Notes: a model not told the origin generated them from the letters alone. DNA of 57,752 bases from Methylophilaceae bacterium (GCA_026419515.1 JANZZG010000070.1:1-57752); one strand, 5' to 3'. Counted from the stretch's first letter, positions 24,490-35,589 are shown. A program made the numbers and translations.

Positions 24490-27452
24490 ATCCCCGCGCA
24501 CTGCTCCACCGCCTTTTCCAGACCGTGCGTGCCTTTCTGGGGCGCTCCATCCAGCGCCAGCTGGCATTCGCATTCGGCTCGGTTTCGCTGATCCTGATGC
24601 TGACACTGGCCTGGCTGGTCACGACCCATGAGCGTTCCTTTCTCCATCACCAAAGTACCGAGCGCGCCACCGCATTGGCACATGCCTTGGCCGTCAGCAG
24701 TGCGTCCTGGGTCGTGGCGCGGGACATCGCCGGGCTGCAGGAGGTGGTACGGGGTTTCGCCGGTACACCAGATTTGCGGCGTGCCTATGTGCTGTCGCTG
24801 CGCGGGGAGGTACTGGGATCGCTGAATGATGCCGAAATCGGCAAATACGTGCGCGATGCGCGCAACCGGAGTTTGTTGGTTTCCCCGTCGCACCCGCACA
24901 TTCTGGCGAACGATGCACGCCAGATCGACGTGGCGGTTCCGGTGAAGGTGGGCAACCACATGGTGGGCTGGGCGCGGGTGGAATTTGGCCAGGATTCGGT
25001 CAATGCCAATCTGCGTGAAGTGAGCTGGGCGGGACTCGGCTTTGCCGTGCTCGGGGTGCTGGCGGCCACGCTCATCGCCATGCTGCTGGCGGCCTGGCTG
25101 ACCCGCCGCCTGCGCCATCTGATGGAGGTGGCGAACGCGGTGGAAAGCGGCCGGCATGACGTGCGTGCCGATCCCGGGCGCGAGGACGAGTTGGGCGCTT
25201 TGGCCGTCAATCTCAACCGCATGCTGGATGCGCAGGAAGAAGCGGAGCGCAAGCTGGCCCGCCTGAACCGGGTGTATGCCGCCTGGACCGAAAGCATGGA
25301 CGCCATCGTCCGGGCTGGCGACGAGCAGTCGCTCCTGGAGGGCATCTGCCGCATCCTGGCCGAGCGGGTGCCGTTCAAGCTGGTATGGGTGGGGCGGGTG
25401 GACGAGGACCAGTGGGTGCGCGTGGTGGCGGCCAGCGACCCGCAGTCGGATTACCTCAAACGCATCCACATTTCGGTGGACGAGACGCGGCCGGAAGGCC
25501 GGGTGACGATGAGTCAGGCCTTGCGCAGCGGCCAGCCTCGAATCCACAACGATTTCAGCCATGACACGCGCGTGCCCTGGCGCGCGGCAGCGGAGGCGGA
25601 GGGCTTTCTCTCGGTGGGGGCATTTCCACTGATGCGCGGCGGCCGCTGTTATGGGGCCATCGGCGTATATGCTCAAGAACGCGATTTCTTCGACGCGGAA
25701 CTGATCACCCTGATGCATGGATTGGCGGACGATGTGTCGTTCGCGCTGGATGCGCTGGATCGCGAACGGCAGCGGCGCGAGGCCGAGGCCAAGCTGATCC
25801 TGGCGGCGCGTGTGTTCGAAAACAGCAAGGAAGGCATCCTGATCACCGACGCGGGGTGCAACATCATTTCCGTCAACCGCGCCTTTACCGAAATTTCCGG
25901 CTATACGGAAGCCGAGGTGCTGGGCCGCAACCCGCGCATCCTGGCCTCGGGCCGGCATGACAAGGCGTTCTACCGCGAGATGTGGGAAAGCATCGAGAGC
26001 GTCGGCAGCTGGCAGGGAGAAATCTGGAACCGCCGCAAGAACGGGCAGGAATACATCGAATGGCTGGTGATCAGCTGCGTGCGGGACGATGCCGGCCGTG
26101 TCATCAACTACCTGGGCATTTTCAATGACATCACCGAGCGCAAGCTGTCGGAGGACTACATCCGCCAGCTTGCGCACTATGACGCGCTGACCGGCTTGCC
26201 CAACCGCATGCTGATGCGGGACCGCCTGGAACACGCCATCGTCATGGCCCAGCGCAGCGGCGACAAGGTGGCGCTGCTGTTCCTCGACCTGGACCGCTTC
26301 AAGCAGATCAACGACACCCTGGGACATGGCGTGGGGGATGCCCTGCTCAAGGCTGCTGCCGATCGGTTGCTAAATTGTGTGCGTGAACAGGATACGGTGT
26401 CCCGTCAGGGCGGCGACGAGTTCATCGCCATGCTGCCAGGGACCGACGTGGCCGGGGCGGAAAAGGTGGCCGGCAAGATCCTGAAAGAAATCGTGCGGCC
26501 TTTCGAGATCGGCGGGCATGTGCTGCGCATTTCCTCCAGCATCGGCATCTGCGTGTATCCCGAACACGCCCAGGACATCGAGGCGCTGGTCAAGAACGCA
26601 GACCTGGCGATGTATGATGCCAAGGCCAAAGGGCGCAACAACTACCGGGTCTATGACGTCAGCATGAATGCCAGCGCCTTCGAGCGTTTGCAAATGGAAA
26701 ACGACCTGCGGGCGGCGCTCGAACAGGGGCAGTTCGAGCTGCACTACCAGCCGCAGTTCGACCTTAAGAGTGGCGCCCTGACTGGCTGCGAGGCCCTGGT
26801 GCGCTGGCGTCATCCCGACAGGGGCATGGTCTCGCCGGCCAGTTTCATCCCGGTGGCGGAGGAATGTGGGCTGATCGGCCAGATCGGCGACTGGGTGCTG
26901 GAGGAGGCCATCCGCCAGAGCAGTGCATGGCAGGCTGCCGGGCTGTCGCCGGTGACGGTGGCGGTCAACCTGTCCGCGCTGCAGTTCCAGGACCGCGATC
27001 TGGCAGGACAGGTGCGGGGTTTGCTGGCCGAGCACGGGCTGAGCGTCGAATGGCTGGATCTGGAGCTGACCGAGAGCGTGCTGATGCAGGGCATCGAGCG
27101 TACCCTGGAAACTCTGCACCAACTGTCTAACATGGGGCTGCGCCTGGCGGTGGACGATTTCGGCACGGGCTATTCCTCGCTGGCCTACCTCAAGCTGTTC
27201 CCCATCCAGAAACTGAAGATCGACCAGACCTTCGTGCGCGACATCATGCTCGATCCCAACGATGCCATCATGGTGCGCGCCATCGTGGTCATGGCGCACA
27301 GCCTGGGCCTGGCGGTGGTGGCCGAGGGCGTGGAAACCGAGGAGCAGGCCTCGTTCCTGCGCACCATCGGCTGCAACCAGGCGCAGGGCTATTTGTATGG
27401 CCGGCCGGTACCCGCCGCGGAATTCGTCGAGAAATTCCTCAGGCGGCGCTGA
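24486..27452 (+). CDS. Membrane receptor with HAMP-GAF-PAS-GGDEF-EAL (c-di-GMP turnover)
   Basis: 988 residues. A transmembrane helix (about 28-48), a periplasmic sensor region (about 49-178), a second helix (about 180-203) and a HAMP segment are followed by GAF (about 275-415), PAS (about 430-545), GGDEF (about 560-725) and EAL (about 735-985). The synthase motif is intact (GGDEF at 642-646) with an inhibitory site RxxD (REQD) five residues before it. The phosphodiesterase motifs are intact too: CEALVRW (E769), ELTES, DDFGTGYSSL and EGVET. It is therefore potentially bifunctional. The start overlaps the binding-protein stop by 4 nt, strongly suggesting that the lipoprotein supplies its periplasmic signal. 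Confidence 0.95.
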   Translation: MNPRALLHRLFQTVRAFLGRSIQRQLAFAFGSVSLILMLTLAWLVTTHERSFLHHQSTERATALAHALAVSSASWVVARDIAGLQEVVRGFAGTPDLRRAYVLSLRGEVLGSLNDAEIGKYVRDARNRSLLVSPSHPHILANDARQIDVAVPVKVGNHMVGWARVEFGQDSVNANLREVSWAGLGFAVLGVLAATLIAMLLAAWLTRRLRHLMEVANAVESGRHDVRADPGREDELGALAVNLNRMLDAQEEAERKLARLNRVYAAWTESMDAIVRAGDEQSLLEGICRILAERVPFKLVWVGRVDEDQWVRVVAASDPQSDYLKRIHISVDETRPEGRVTMSQALRSGQPRIHNDFSHDTRVPWRAAAEAEGFLSVGAFPLMRGGRCYGAIGVYAQERDFFDAELITLMHGLADDVSFALDALDRERQRREAEAKLILAARVFENSKEGILITDAGCNIISVNRAFTEISGYTEAEVLGRNPRILASGRHDKAFYREMWESIESVGSWQGEIWNRRKNGQEYIEWLVISCVRDDAGRVINYLGIFNDITERKLSEDYIRQLAHYDALTGLPNRMLMRDRLEHAIVMAQRSGDKVALLFLDLDRFKQINDTLGHGVGDALLKAAADRLLNCVREQDTVSRQGGDEFIAMLPGTDVAGAEKVAGKILKEIVRPFEIGGHVLRISSSIGICVYPEHAQDIEALVKNADLAMYDAKAKGRNNYRVYDVSMNASAFERLQMENDLRAALEQGQFELHYQPQFDLKSGALTGCEALVRWRHPDRGMVSPASFIPVAEECGLIGQIGDWVLEEAIRQSSAWQAAGLSPVTVAVNLSALQFQDRDLAGQVRGLLAEHGLSVEWLDLELTESVLMQGIERTLETLHQLSNMGLRLAVDDFGTGYSSLAYLKLFPIQKLKIDQTFVRDIMLDPNDAIMVRAIVVMAHSLGLAVVAEGVETEEQASFLRTIGCNQAQGYLYGRPVPAAEFVEKFLRRR

Positions 27453-29435
27453 TCATTTGCCCAGCAGGGCGCGGATGTTCGCCATGCGCGCAGCTGCCTG
27501 CGCCTTGCGTTCCTCGGGGGCGGCGGCCTTGCCGGCATGGCGCACGTCGTCGGCGGGCAGTTCCGCCAGAAACCGGCTGGGTTCGCACTGCTCCCACTCG
27601 CCGGCGCGCTGGCGCTTTTTGCAGTAGGTGATGGTCAGCGATTTCTGGGCGCGGGTGATGCCGACATACATCAGGCGGCGCTCTTCTTCCACCTGGCCGG
27701 CCTCCACGGATTCGCGGTGGGGCAGGATGCCTTCCTCGCAGCCGACCAGAAACACATGCCCGAATTCCAGTCCTTTGGCGGCATGCAGCGTGGACAGCTT
27801 CACCGCATCCGGCTCACCCGCTTCGCGCCCTTCCAGCATGCTCATCAGCGCCACGGTCTGGGTGAGCTCGAGCAGGCTCTTTGCTTCGGACTCGCCTTTT
27901 TTCGCCAGCCAGCCGGTGAAGTCCAGCACGTTGCCCCATTTGGTTTCGGCCGCCCGCGCTTCCTCGGTGTCGTAGAGGTAGGTCTCGTAACCGATGGCGG
28001 CGAGCAGGTCCTTAAGCAGCGCGCCGGCCGGTTCGCGCCCCGCGCGCTGCTGCATGCGGCTGATGAAATCGCAGAAAGTGAGTAGATCGTCCAGTTGTTT
28101 CTTGCCCATGTCATGCTGGAAACCGGGCTCGAAGGCCGCCTCGAACAACGAGACGTGCTGCCGGGCCGCATAGGCGCCGAGCCGCTCCAGGGTGGTGCTG
28201 CCGATGCCTTTCTTGGGGGTGGTGGCAGCGCGGATGAAGGCCGGGTCGTCATCCTCGTTGGCGATCAGGCGCAGGTAGGCGACCAGGTCCTTGATCTCGG
28301 TCTTGTCAAAGAACGACTGTCCGCCGGAGACGGTGTAGGGAATCTTCTGGTTGCGCAACTGCTGCTCGAACACGCGTGCCTGGTGGTTGCCGCGGTAGAG
28401 GATGGCGTAGTCGGAAAAGCGCGTCCTGTGCTCGAACTTGTGTCCGAGCAGCTTCATCACCACCAGCTGCGCTTCATGCTCCTCGTCCCTGGCGGGCAGA
28501 ATCTGGATCGGATCACCCAGCCCGAGGTCGCTCCACAGTTTTTTCTCGAACAGCTTGGGATTGTGGGCGATGACCTGGTTGGCCGCTCTCAGGATGCGGA
28601 CGGTGGAGCGGTAGTTCTGTTCCAGCTTGATGATCTTGAGCCGGGGATAATCCTGGGTCAGCTGGCGCAGATTTTCCACATCGGCGCCGCGCCAGGCATA
28701 GATGGCCTGATCGTCGTCGCCAACCGCGGTGAACATCCCTTCCGGTCCGGCCAGCTGTCGCACCAGCCGGTATTGGCAGGCATTGGTGTCCTGGTATTCG
28801 TCGATCAGCAGGTATCTGAGCTTCATCTGCCACTTGTGCAGCGTGTCGCGCTGCTGTTCGAACAGTTCCACCGGCAGGCGGATCAGGTCGTCGAAATCCA
28901 CCGCCTGATAGGCTTTCAGCGTCTGCTGGTAAAGCCGGTAGAGCTTGGCTGCGGTGACCTCCAGTTGCTCCGTGGCGGTGGCCGCCGCCCGGTCGGGCGA
29001 GACCAGGGCATTCTTCCACTGCGAAATGCGCCACTGGGTCCGCTTCAACAGCGCCTTGTCGGTGGTGGCGAGAAGATCGGACAGTATCTTGAAACTATCG
29101 GCGGCATCGAGCACGGAAAAGCGCGGCTTGTAGCCGAGCTGCTGCGCTTCGGCGCGCAAAATCTGCAACCCGAGCGCGTGGAAGGTGGTGACCGTCAGTC
29201 CCTGGGTGCTCTTGCCTGGCAGCATGCGCCCGACACGCTCCTGCATTTCCCGTGCCGCCTTGTTGGTGAAGGTGATGGCAGCGATGTGGCGTGGCTCAAA
29301 GCCATTTTCGATCAGATACGCGATCTTGTGGGTGATAACGCGGGTTTTGCCGCTGCCCGCGCCGGCCAGCACCAGCAGCGGGCCATCCAGGTAGCGGACC
29401 GCTTCGCGTTGAGGATCGTTGAGTTGGGACAGCAT
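27453..29435 (-). CDS. rep: ATP-dependent DNA helicase Rep
   Basis: 660 residues, an SF1A helicase moving 3'-to-5' that clears protein from DNA ahead of replication forks. Motifs seen are Walker A AGAGSGKTR, TFTNKAAREM, the DEYQDTN box, VGDDDQAIYAWRGA, QNYRST, the KGLEF block and YVGITRAQ. The whole protein aligns by eye with enterobacterial Rep rather than UvrD (for example FTNKAAREMQERVG and LEQNYRS...ANQVIAHNP). ATG 29435 is preferred because it begins just before LNDPQREAV as in Rep; a longer reading adds about 50 low-complexity residues overlapping the riboswitch. It is divergent from gcvT. Confidence 0.95.
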   Translation of the reverse strand: MLSQLNDPQREAVRYLDGPLLVLAGAGSGKTRVITHKIAYLIENGFEPRHIAAITFTNKAAREMQERVGRMLPGKSTQGLTVTTFHALGLQILRAEAQQLGYKPRFSVLDAADSFKILSDLLATTDKALLKRTQWRISQWKNALVSPDRAAATATEQLEVTAAKLYRLYQQTLKAYQAVDFDDLIRLPVELFEQQRDTLHKWQMKLRYLLIDEYQDTNACQYRLVRQLAGPEGMFTAVGDDDQAIYAWRGADVENLRQLTQDYPRLKIIKLEQNYRSTVRILRAANQVIAHNPKLFEKKLWSDLGLGDPIQILPARDEEHEAQLVVMKLLGHKFEHRTRFSDYAILYRGNHQARVFEQQLRNQKIPYTVSGGQSFFDKTEIKDLVAYLRLIANEDDDPAFIRAATTPKKGIGSTTLERLGAYAARQHVSLFEAAFEPGFQHDMGKKQLDDLLTFCDFISRMQQRAGREPAGALLKDLLAAIGYETYLYDTEEARAAETKWGNVLDFTGWLAKKGESEAKSLLELTQTVALMSMLEGREAGEPDAVKLSTLHAAKGLEFGHVFLVGCEEGILPHRESVEAGQVEEERRLMYVGITRAQKSLTITYCKKRQRAGEWEQCEPSRFLAELPADDVRHAGKAAAPEERKAQAAARMANIRALLGK

Positions 29436-29530
29436 GAGGGGCGCAAGTTTAGCGGGTTGGAAGCGGGGTGTCACCACCGGCGGGAAGGAGCGCTTGCCAG
29501 CGCGAAGATGCTGATTTATAGTGGACCCCA

Positions 29531-29692
29531 GTTTGCGGGAGAGAACGGCGCAACCGCCGTCGCCGAAGGCGCAACCACCCATAACCGCTCAGGCAAAAGG
29601 GCCGCAAACACCGATACTCTGGAGAGCGATGGCCAGGCCATCCACCGAAGGGGCAAGCGCGCTGCGCAATCTCTCAGGTACCAAGGACAGAG
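29531..29692 (+). promoter_or_regulatory. Tandem glycine riboswitch
   Basis: Two glycine aptamers in series. The first runs from GTTTGCGG (29531-29538) to its P1 partner CCGCAAAC (29602-29609), with the conserved CGGGAGAG, CCGAAGG and CAGGCAAAAGG blocks. The second runs from CTCTG (29617-29621) to CAGAG (29688-29692), with CTGGAGAG, CCGAAGGGG and TCTCAGGTACCAAGGACAGAGGGG-type core blocks. It sits directly before gcvT, as in other bacteria, and senses excess glycine to switch on the cleavage system. Confidence 0.97.
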
Positions 29693-29724
29693 GGGTGGAC
29701 GACATGGGTCGTTCCCCCTTTTTT
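29691..29724 (+). terminator. Expression-platform terminator of the glycine riboswitch
   Basis: GGGG (29692-29695) and ACGAC pair with GTCGT and CCCC(C), followed by a run of six T to 29724. The 5' edge of this hairpin overlaps the 3' strand of aptamer 2 P1 (29688-29692). The two structures therefore compete at their boundary: glycine-stabilised P1 should disfavour the terminator, giving an ON switch. Confidence 0.7.
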
Positions 29725-29740
29725 GTTGCCCGGGAGTCGC

Positions 29741-30817
29741 ATGACCAGACAGACTGTCCTGAACGAGCTGCACCGCCGGCTGGGCGCCCGCATGGTCGAA
29801 TTCGGCGGGTGGGAGATGCCGCTGTACTATGGTTCGCAGATCGAGGAGCACCATGCCGTGCGTCGTGACTGCGGCATGTTCGACGTTTCCCACATGGGCG
29901 TGATCGATGTTTCCGGCACGGAAGCCACGCCATTTCTACGCCGCCTGCTGGCCAACGATGTTGCCCGGCTGGCCCAGCCTGGACGGGCGCTCTACAGCGT
30001 GATGCTGAATGAAGCCGGCGGCGTGGTCGATGATCTCATCGTTTATGCCCTGCAGCCGGGACGCTATCGCCTGGTCGTCAATGCCAGCACCACGGAAAAA
30101 GACCTGGCGTGGATTAAGAGGCACTGCACTGAATGGGGCTACTGCCTCGACATCCATCCCCGGGTGGATCTGGCGATGATCGCAGTGCAGGGGCCGCAGG
30201 CGCGTCAGCGGGTGTGGCAGGCGTTTCCGCTGAGCCGTTGCAGTGAGGATATGCCGCGTTTCTCGGCGGTCGAGTGCGGGCCGATGTTCATCGCGCGCAC
30301 CGGTTATACCGGCGAGGACGGCTTCGAACTGGCGCTTCCCAAGGAACAAGCCGAAAGCTGCTGGCAAAGGCTGCAGGAGGCGGGCGTGCGGCCGTGCGGC
30401 CTGGGGGCGCGGGACACGCTGCGGCTGGAGGCGGGCATGCCGCTCTACGGCCAGGAGATGGATGAGACTGTCTCCCCACTGGATGCCGGGCTGGGCTGGA
30501 CCGTCGCGCTCCATGACGCGCGTGATTTCGTCGGCAAGCACGCCGTGCTCGCCCAGGGGCAGCGCTGGCAGCTGGCCGGGCTGCTGCTGCTCGACCGGGG
30601 TGTGTTGCGGTCCCAGCAGCGCGTGCTGACCGCGCATGGTGCCGGGCGGGTCACCAGCGGCGGCTTTGCACCGACCCTGCAGCAATCCATCGGTTTGGCC
30701 CGCCTGCCGCGCGCGGTATCATGCGGGGAGGCGGTCGAAGTCGAGATCCGCGACCGGCGCCATGCCGCCCGGGTGGTCAAGCCGCCTTTCGTGCGTAACG
30801 GCAAGATTCTGATTTGA
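29741..30817 (+). CDS. gcvT: Glycine cleavage system T protein (aminomethyltransferase)
   Basis: 358 residues. It moves the aminomethyl carbon from the H-protein lipoyl arm to tetrahydrofolate, releasing ammonia. Conserved blocks include [30 protein letters not shown], the folate-site [13 protein letters not shown] and [18 protein letters not shown]. Length and both domains (folate-binding and C-terminal barrel) are complete. ATG 29741 follows GGGAG in the leader. It is the first gene of gcvTHP, controlled by the riboswitch just upstream. Confidence 0.97.
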   Translation: MTRQTVLNELHRRLGARMVEFGGWEMPLYYGSQIEEHHAVRRDCGMFDVSHMGVIDVSGTEATPFLRRLLANDVARLAQPGRALYSVMLNEAGGVVDDLIVYALQPGRYRLVVNASTTEKDLAWIKRHCTEWGYCLDIHPRVDLAMIAVQGPQARQRVWQAFPLSRCSEDMPRFSAVECGPMFIARTGYTGEDGFELALPKEQAESCWQRLQEAGVRPCGLGARDTLRLEAGMPLYGQEMDETVSPLDAGLGWTVALHDARDFVGKHAVLAQGQRWQLAGLLLLDRGVLRSQQRVLTAHGAGRVTSGGFAPTLQQSIGLARLPRAVSCGEAVEVEIRDRRHAARVVKPPFVRNGKILI

Positions 30818-30838
30818 TTGAATACACATGGAGAACGT

Positions 30839-31219
30839 ATGAACATCCCCGCTGCTCTCAAGTATGCCAAGACCCACGAATGGGCGCGCCAGGAAGCCGA
30901 TGGCAGCATCACCGTCGGCATCACCGACCATGCCCAGGGCTTGCTGGGCGATCTGGTGTTCATCGAACTGCCGGAAGTGGGCAAGGCTCTGGCTGCGGGC
31001 GAGCCGGCCGCAGTGGTGGAGTCGGTGAAGGCGGCTTCCGACATTTACGCCCCGGTCGGCGGAACGGTGATCGCGGTCAACCAGGCCGTGGCGGAGGCGC
31101 CGGAGCGCGTCAACGAGGATGCCTACGGCGCCTGGCTGTTCCGCTTGCAGCCGGCCAACCCGGCGGAAATCGACACTCTGCTGGATGCATCGGGCTACCA
31201 GGCGAGCATCGAAGGCTGA
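30839..31219 (+). CDS. gcvH: Glycine cleavage system H protein
   Basis: 126 residues. This is the lipoyl carrier that shuttles the aminomethyl group between P, T and L proteins. The lipoylated lysine is K64 in [11 protein letters not shown]; the N-terminal KTHEW and the [18 protein letters not shown] block are typical. ATG 30839 follows GGAGAACGT, a reasonable ribosome site. It sits 21 nt after gcvT and 2 nt before gcvP. Confidence 0.97.
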   Translation: MNIPAALKYAKTHEWARQEADGSITVGITDHAQGLLGDLVFIELPEVGKALAAGEPAAVVESVKAASDIYAPVGGTVIAVNQAVAEAPERVNEDAYGAWLFRLQPANPAEIDTLLDASGYQASIEG

Positions 31220-31221
31220 TC

Positions 31222-34080
31222 ATGGCGGCACGCTGGCAGCGGCTGGAGGAACTGGAACAGCGGGAAGATTTCCTGTCCCGCCACATCGGGCCGGACGAGG
31301 CCGAAATCGGCGCCATGCTGCGGTGCATCGGCGTGGCTGACCTGCCGCAGCTGATCGCACAAACGGTGCCTGCCGCCATCCGTCTGGAGCGGGAACCCGG
31401 GCTGCCGCCACCGCGGCCGGAGCACGAAGCGCTGGAGGAGTTGCGACGGATCGCCCGGAAGAACCGTGTCGTCAAATCACTGATCGGCATGGGCTATGCC
31501 GATACCATCACGCCCAGCGTCATTTTGCGCAACCTGCTGGAGAATCCCGGCTGGTACACCGCCTATACCCCCTACCAGGCCGAGATCGCACAGGGCCGAC
31601 TGGAAGCGCTGCTCAATTTCCAGCAGATGGTGATCGACCTCACCGGCTTGCCGCTGGCCAACGCCTCGTTGCTGGACGAGGCCACAGCGGCGGCCGAGGC
31701 GATGGCGATGGCGCGGCGCATCAACCCCTGCGCGAGCAACCGGTTTTTCGTCGATGCCGCCTGCTACCCGCAGACCATCGCCGTGCTGCAGACGCGCGCG
31801 CGCTGGTTCGGCTTCGAGCTGGTGTTCGGCGATGCGGAACAGGCGGGCGCGCAGGCGGTGTTCGGCGCCCTTTTGCAATATCCAGACGATCGCGGCGAAG
31901 TGCGCGACCTGACGGCCGCCATCGGGCGCATCCATGCCTGCGGCGGCGTCGCCGTGGTGGCGGCCGACCTGATGGCGTTGGTGCTGCTCAAGCCCCCCGG
32001 CACCATGGGCGCCGACATCGTGCTGGGCTCGGCGCAGCGCTTCGGCGTACCGCTCGGTTATGGCGGGCCGCACGCCGCCTTTTTCGCCACGCGCGACGAA
32101 TATCGGCGTAGCGTGCCGGGCCGCATCATCGGCGTCTCGGTGGACAGCCGGGGCAAGCCGGCCCTGCGCATGGCGCTGCAGACGCGCGAGCAGCACATCC
32201 GCCGCGAGAAGGCCAATTCCAACATCTGCACGTCGCAAGTCTTGCTGGCCAACATGGCGGGCATGTATGCGGTGTATCATGGCCCGCAGGGCTTGCGCAC
32301 CATCGCCGGGCGCATCCACCGCCTGACCTGCATACTGGCCGAAGCGCTGCGGCAGTCTGGCATCGCAGTGCTGACTCGGCGCTACTTTGACACCCTGCGG
32401 ATCGACCTGGGCGAGAAGGCGGTGGCAGTCCATCGGGCAGCACTCGAAGCCGGCTACAACCTGCGCCGGGTGTCGGACACCGAACTGGGCATCGCCCTCA
32501 ATGAAAAAACCACGCGCGCAGACGTTGCGTGCCTGGTCGAGCTGATCTGCGGTCAGGCTGCCGACATCGCGGCGCTGGATGCCCGGGCCGCCATGCACAG
32601 TCCGCTCGCCGACCTGCTGCGCGAGGATGCCATCCTGACTCATCCGGTGTTCCACCGCTATCGTTCCGAACACGCCATGTTGCGCTACCTCAAGAAGTTG
32701 CAGCAACGCGACCTCGCGCTGGATCGGGCGATGATGCCGCTCGGTTCCTGCACCATGAAGCTCAATGCCGCCAGCGAAATGATCCCGCTCAGCTGGCCGG
32801 AGTTTGCCGACATCCACCCGTTCGTCCCGCCGGAACAGGCAGAGGGCTACCGCGCCCTGATCGCCCAGCTGGAAAGCTGGCTGAAAGCCATCACCGGCTT
32901 CGATGCGATCAGCATGCAGCCCAATTCCGGCGCGCAGGGGGAATACGCCGGCCTGGCGGCAATCCGCCGCTACCAGGCGGCGATGGGGCAGGGCCAGCGT
33001 GATGTTTGCCTGATCCCGGCCTCGGCCCATGGCACCAATCCTGCGAGCGCACAGATGTGCGGACTGAAAGTGGTGACAGTCGCTTGTGATGCGCAGGGTA
33101 ACGTGGATGCGGCCGATCTGCAATCGAAAGCCGAAGCCTATGCCGACCGGCTGTCATGCCTGATGGTGACCTACCCTTCCACGCATGGTGTATTCGAGGA
33201 AGGGATAAGTGCCATGTGCGATATCGTGCACCGCTATGGGGGGCAGGTCTACATGGACGGCGCCAATTTCAATGCGCTGGTGGGGTTGACCAGCCCGGCC
33301 GCGATCGGCGCCGACGTCTGCCACGTCAACCTGCACAAGACGTTCTGTATCCCCCATGGCGGCGGCGGTCCCGGCATGGGGCCGATTGGGGTGAAGGCGC
33401 ACTTGGTGCCGTTTTTGCCCGGGCATGTCATGCAGGGCGGCGAGGGGGCGGTGTCTGCAGCACCATGGGGATCGGCCGGCATCCTTCCCATCTCGTGGAT
33501 GTACATCGCCATGATGGGGGGCAAGGGCTTGTGGCGCGCCAGCGAGGTCGCCATACTCAATGCCAATTACCTCGCGGCGCGGCTCAAGCCATATTATCCG
33601 ATACTCTACGTGGGCAGAAACGGCCGCGTGGCCCATGAATGCATCCTCGATATCCGCCCGATCCGCGCGCAAACCGGCATCACCGAGACGGACATCGCCA
33701 AGCGGCTGATGGATTACGGTTTCCATGCACCTACGGTGAGCTTTCCGGTAGCCGGGACGCTGATGATCGAACCCACGGAATCGGAATCCAAGGCCGAGAT
33801 CGACCGCTTCGTCGAAGCGATGGTGGCGATTCGCGAAGAGATCCGGCAGGTCGAGGTTGGTGTCTGGCCGCCGGACGACAACCCGCTCAAGCATGCCCCG
33901 CATACCCAGGCCGATTTGGCCGATGATGCGTGGAACCGCCCCTACACCCGCCGGCAGGCGGTGTTTCCGCTGCCTTGGGTGGCGGAGAGCAAGTTCTGGC
34001 CCACTGTCAACCGCATCGACGAGGTATATGGCGACCGCAATTTATTCTGCGCCTGCGTGCCGATGCAGCAGGCAGGCTAA
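31222..34080 (+). CDS. gcvP: Glycine dehydrogenase (decarboxylating), P protein
   Basis: 952 residues, the single-chain form with N-terminal and C-terminal halves fused. It decarboxylates glycine and loads the aminomethyl group on GcvH. The PLP lysine is K706 in [16 protein letters not shown]; other blocks are [10 protein letters not shown] near the start, [11 protein letters not shown] and [21 protein letters not shown] 31222 is 2 nt after gcvH. The L protein (lipoamide dehydrogenase) is not in this window and is usually shared with other complexes. Confidence 0.97.
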   Translation: MAARWQRLEELEQREDFLSRHIGPDEAEIGAMLRCIGVADLPQLIAQTVPAAIRLEREPGLPPPRPEHEALEELRRIARKNRVVKSLIGMGYADTITPSVILRNLLENPGWYTAYTPYQAEIAQGRLEALLNFQQMVIDLTGLPLANASLLDEATAAAEAMAMARRINPCASNRFFVDAACYPQTIAVLQTRARWFGFELVFGDAEQAGAQAVFGALLQYPDDRGEVRDLTAAIGRIHACGGVAVVAADLMALVLLKPPGTMGADIVLGSAQRFGVPLGYGGPHAAFFATRDEYRRSVPGRIIGVSVDSRGKPALRMALQTREQHIRREKANSNICTSQVLLANMAGMYAVYHGPQGLRTIAGRIHRLTCILAEALRQSGIAVLTRRYFDTLRIDLGEKAVAVHRAALEAGYNLRRVSDTELGIALNEKTTRADVACLVELICGQAADIAALDARAAMHSPLADLLREDAILTHPVFHRYRSEHAMLRYLKKLQQRDLALDRAMMPLGSCTMKLNAASEMIPLSWPEFADIHPFVPPEQAEGYRALIAQLESWLKAITGFDAISMQPNSGAQGEYAGLAAIRRYQAAMGQGQRDVCLIPASAHGTNPASAQMCGLKVVTVACDAQGNVDAADLQSKAEAYADRLSCLMVTYPSTHGVFEEGISAMCDIVHRYGGQVYMDGANFNALVGLTSPAAIGADVCHVNLHKTFCIPHGGGGPGMGPIGVKAHLVPFLPGHVMQGGEGAVSAAPWGSAGILPISWMYIAMMGGKGLWRASEVAILNANYLAARLKPYYPILYVGRNGRVAHECILDIRPIRAQTGITETDIAKRLMDYGFHAPTVSFPVAGTLMIEPTESESKAEIDRFVEAMVAIREEIRQVEVGVWPPDDNPLKHAPHTQADLADDAWNRPYTRRQAVFPLPWVAESKFWPTVNRIDEVYGDRNLFCACVPMQQAG

Positions 34081-34122
34081 AATGGCGCCTTCTCGATTGG
34101 CACGGCATCATTTTCCAGGATC

Positions 34123-35589
34123 ATGACTGAATCTTCCGTCGACGTGCTGCTGGTCGGGGGCGGCATCATGAGCGCCACCCTCGGCATGCTGCTCAATCAA
34201 CTCGATCCCACACTCACCATTGTCATGGCGGAGCGGCTGGAAGAAGCGGGCCGGGAATGCAGTGACGGCTGGAACAATGCAGGCACCGGGCACGCCGGCT
34301 ACTGTGAGCTCAATTACACGCCGGTGGATGCTTTCGGCAGGGTAGAGATTTTCCGTGCGTTGAGCATCAACGCCGCATTCGAGGTCTCATTGCAGTTTTG
34401 GTCCAGCCTGGTCGAGCGGGATTTACTGCCGGCACCGACCAGTTTCATCCATCGTACGCCGCATTTGAGTTTCGTCTGGGGTGAGCGGGATGTGGCCTTC
34501 CTGCGTGAGCGCCACGCCCGGCTCAGCGCGCACCCCTTGTTCCGCGACATGGAATACAGCGAAAATGCGACCACGCTGGCGGACTGGATGCCACTGGTGA
34601 TGGCGGGCAGGACAGGGCCCGGACCGGTGGCGGCGACTCGTGTAGTCTATGGAACGGATGTCGATTTCGGCAGCCTCACCCGCAGCCTGGTCAAGAGCTT
34701 GCAGCGGCAACCCAATTTCGAATTGAAACTGGGCCACACGGTGCAATCGCTCACGCAGAAGCCCAACGGTCGCTGGCAGGTGGAATTGCGGGAAACGCGC
34801 CGCATGACGCGGCACACGATAGAGGCCAGTTTCGTGTTTCTCGGTGCGGGGGGGGCGACACTGCCGTTATTGCAGGCGTCGGCCATTCCAGAAGGCCGGG
34901 GCTATGGTGGTTTTCCAGTGAGCGGGCAGTGGCTGATCTGCCGCCATCCGCATATCGTGTCCCGGCATCACGCCAAAGTGTATGGCAAGGCGCCACTGGG
35001 CGCGCCGCCGATGTCGGTGCCTCATCTGGATACGCGCATCATCGACGGTCAGCCGGCCTTGCTGTTCGGGCCGTTCGCCGGGTTCACCACGCGATTCGCC
35101 AAGCGGGGTTCACCACTCGACCTGCTGGCCTCGGTGCGGTCAGACAACCTCATTTCGATGTTGAGCGCTGGTGTGCATCATCTCGATTTGACCTGTTATC
35201 TCGTTGGTGAAGCGTTCAAGTCGCACGCCGAACGTATGGCCTCACTCAAGGCGTTCTACCCAGAGGCGCGGGAAGAGGACTGGAGCCTGGGTATTGCAGG
35301 GCAGCGCGTGCAGATCATCAAGCAAGGCAAGTTGGAATTCGGCACCGAAATCGTCGCTGCACGGGATGGTTCGCTGGCAGCGCTATTGGGGGCATCACCC
35401 GGCGCCTCGGTGTCGGCGCAGGCGATGATCGAGGTGATCGAGCGCTGCTTCCGGCGGCGGCTGCAACAGGACGGGTGGCAGACGCGCCTGAAGGCATTGG
35501 TGCCTTCCTATGGCGAGTCGCTGATCGAGCGTGCGTATTTGCTGGAAAGAATCCGCCCGCGTACGCTAGAGGCGTTGGGTCTCGTCTGA
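34123..35589 (+). CDS. mqo: Malate:quinone oxidoreductase
   Basis: 488 residues, a membrane-associated FAD enzyme oxidising malate to oxaloacetate and passing electrons to quinone. The FAD motif is [19 protein letters not shown]; typical Mqo blocks follow ([44 protein letters not shown]). It contains a G8 tract at 34848-34855 (in the AGGAT codons). Its 3' end overlaps the convergent helicase gene by 24 nt, so the C-terminal residues of both are encoded on opposite strands. Confidence 0.95.
   Translation: MTESSVDVLLVGGGIMSATLGMLLNQLDPTLTIVMAERLEEAGRECSDGWNNAGTGHAGYCELNYTPVDAFGRVEIFRALSINAAFEVSLQFWSSLVERDLLPAPTSFIHRTPHLSFVWGERDVAFLRERHARLSAHPLFRDMEYSENATTLADWMPLVMAGRTGPGPVAATRVVYGTDVDFGSLTRSLVKSLQRQPNFELKLGHTVQSLTQKPNGRWQVELRETRRMTRHTIEASFVFLGAGGATLPLLQASAIPEGRGYGGFPVSGQWLICRHPHIVSRHHAKVYGKAPLGAPPMSVPHLDTRIIDGQPALLFGPFAGFTTRFAKRGSPLDLLASVRSDNLISMLSAGVHHLDLTCYLVGEAFKSHAERMASLKAFYPEAREEDWSLGIAGQRVQIIKQGKLEFGTEIVAARDGSLAALLGASPGASVSAQAMIEVIERCFRRRLQQDGWQTRLKALVPSYGESLIERAYLLERIRPRTLEALGLV

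Noticed and set aside
24426-26327. 633-codon open frame on the minus strand
   Set aside because: It lies wholly antisense to the GGDEF-EAL receptor gene, is rich in H, Q and R, and has no domain motif. Such frames arise from GC-rich codon use on the other strand.
28095-29744. 549-codon plus-strand open frame
   Set aside because: Antisense to rep and running through the glycine riboswitch; no recognisable domain.
31477-33123. 548-codon minus-strand open frame
   Set aside because: Antisense to gcvP, whose motifs are complete; the composition is His/Gln/Arg/Ala-rich without motifs.
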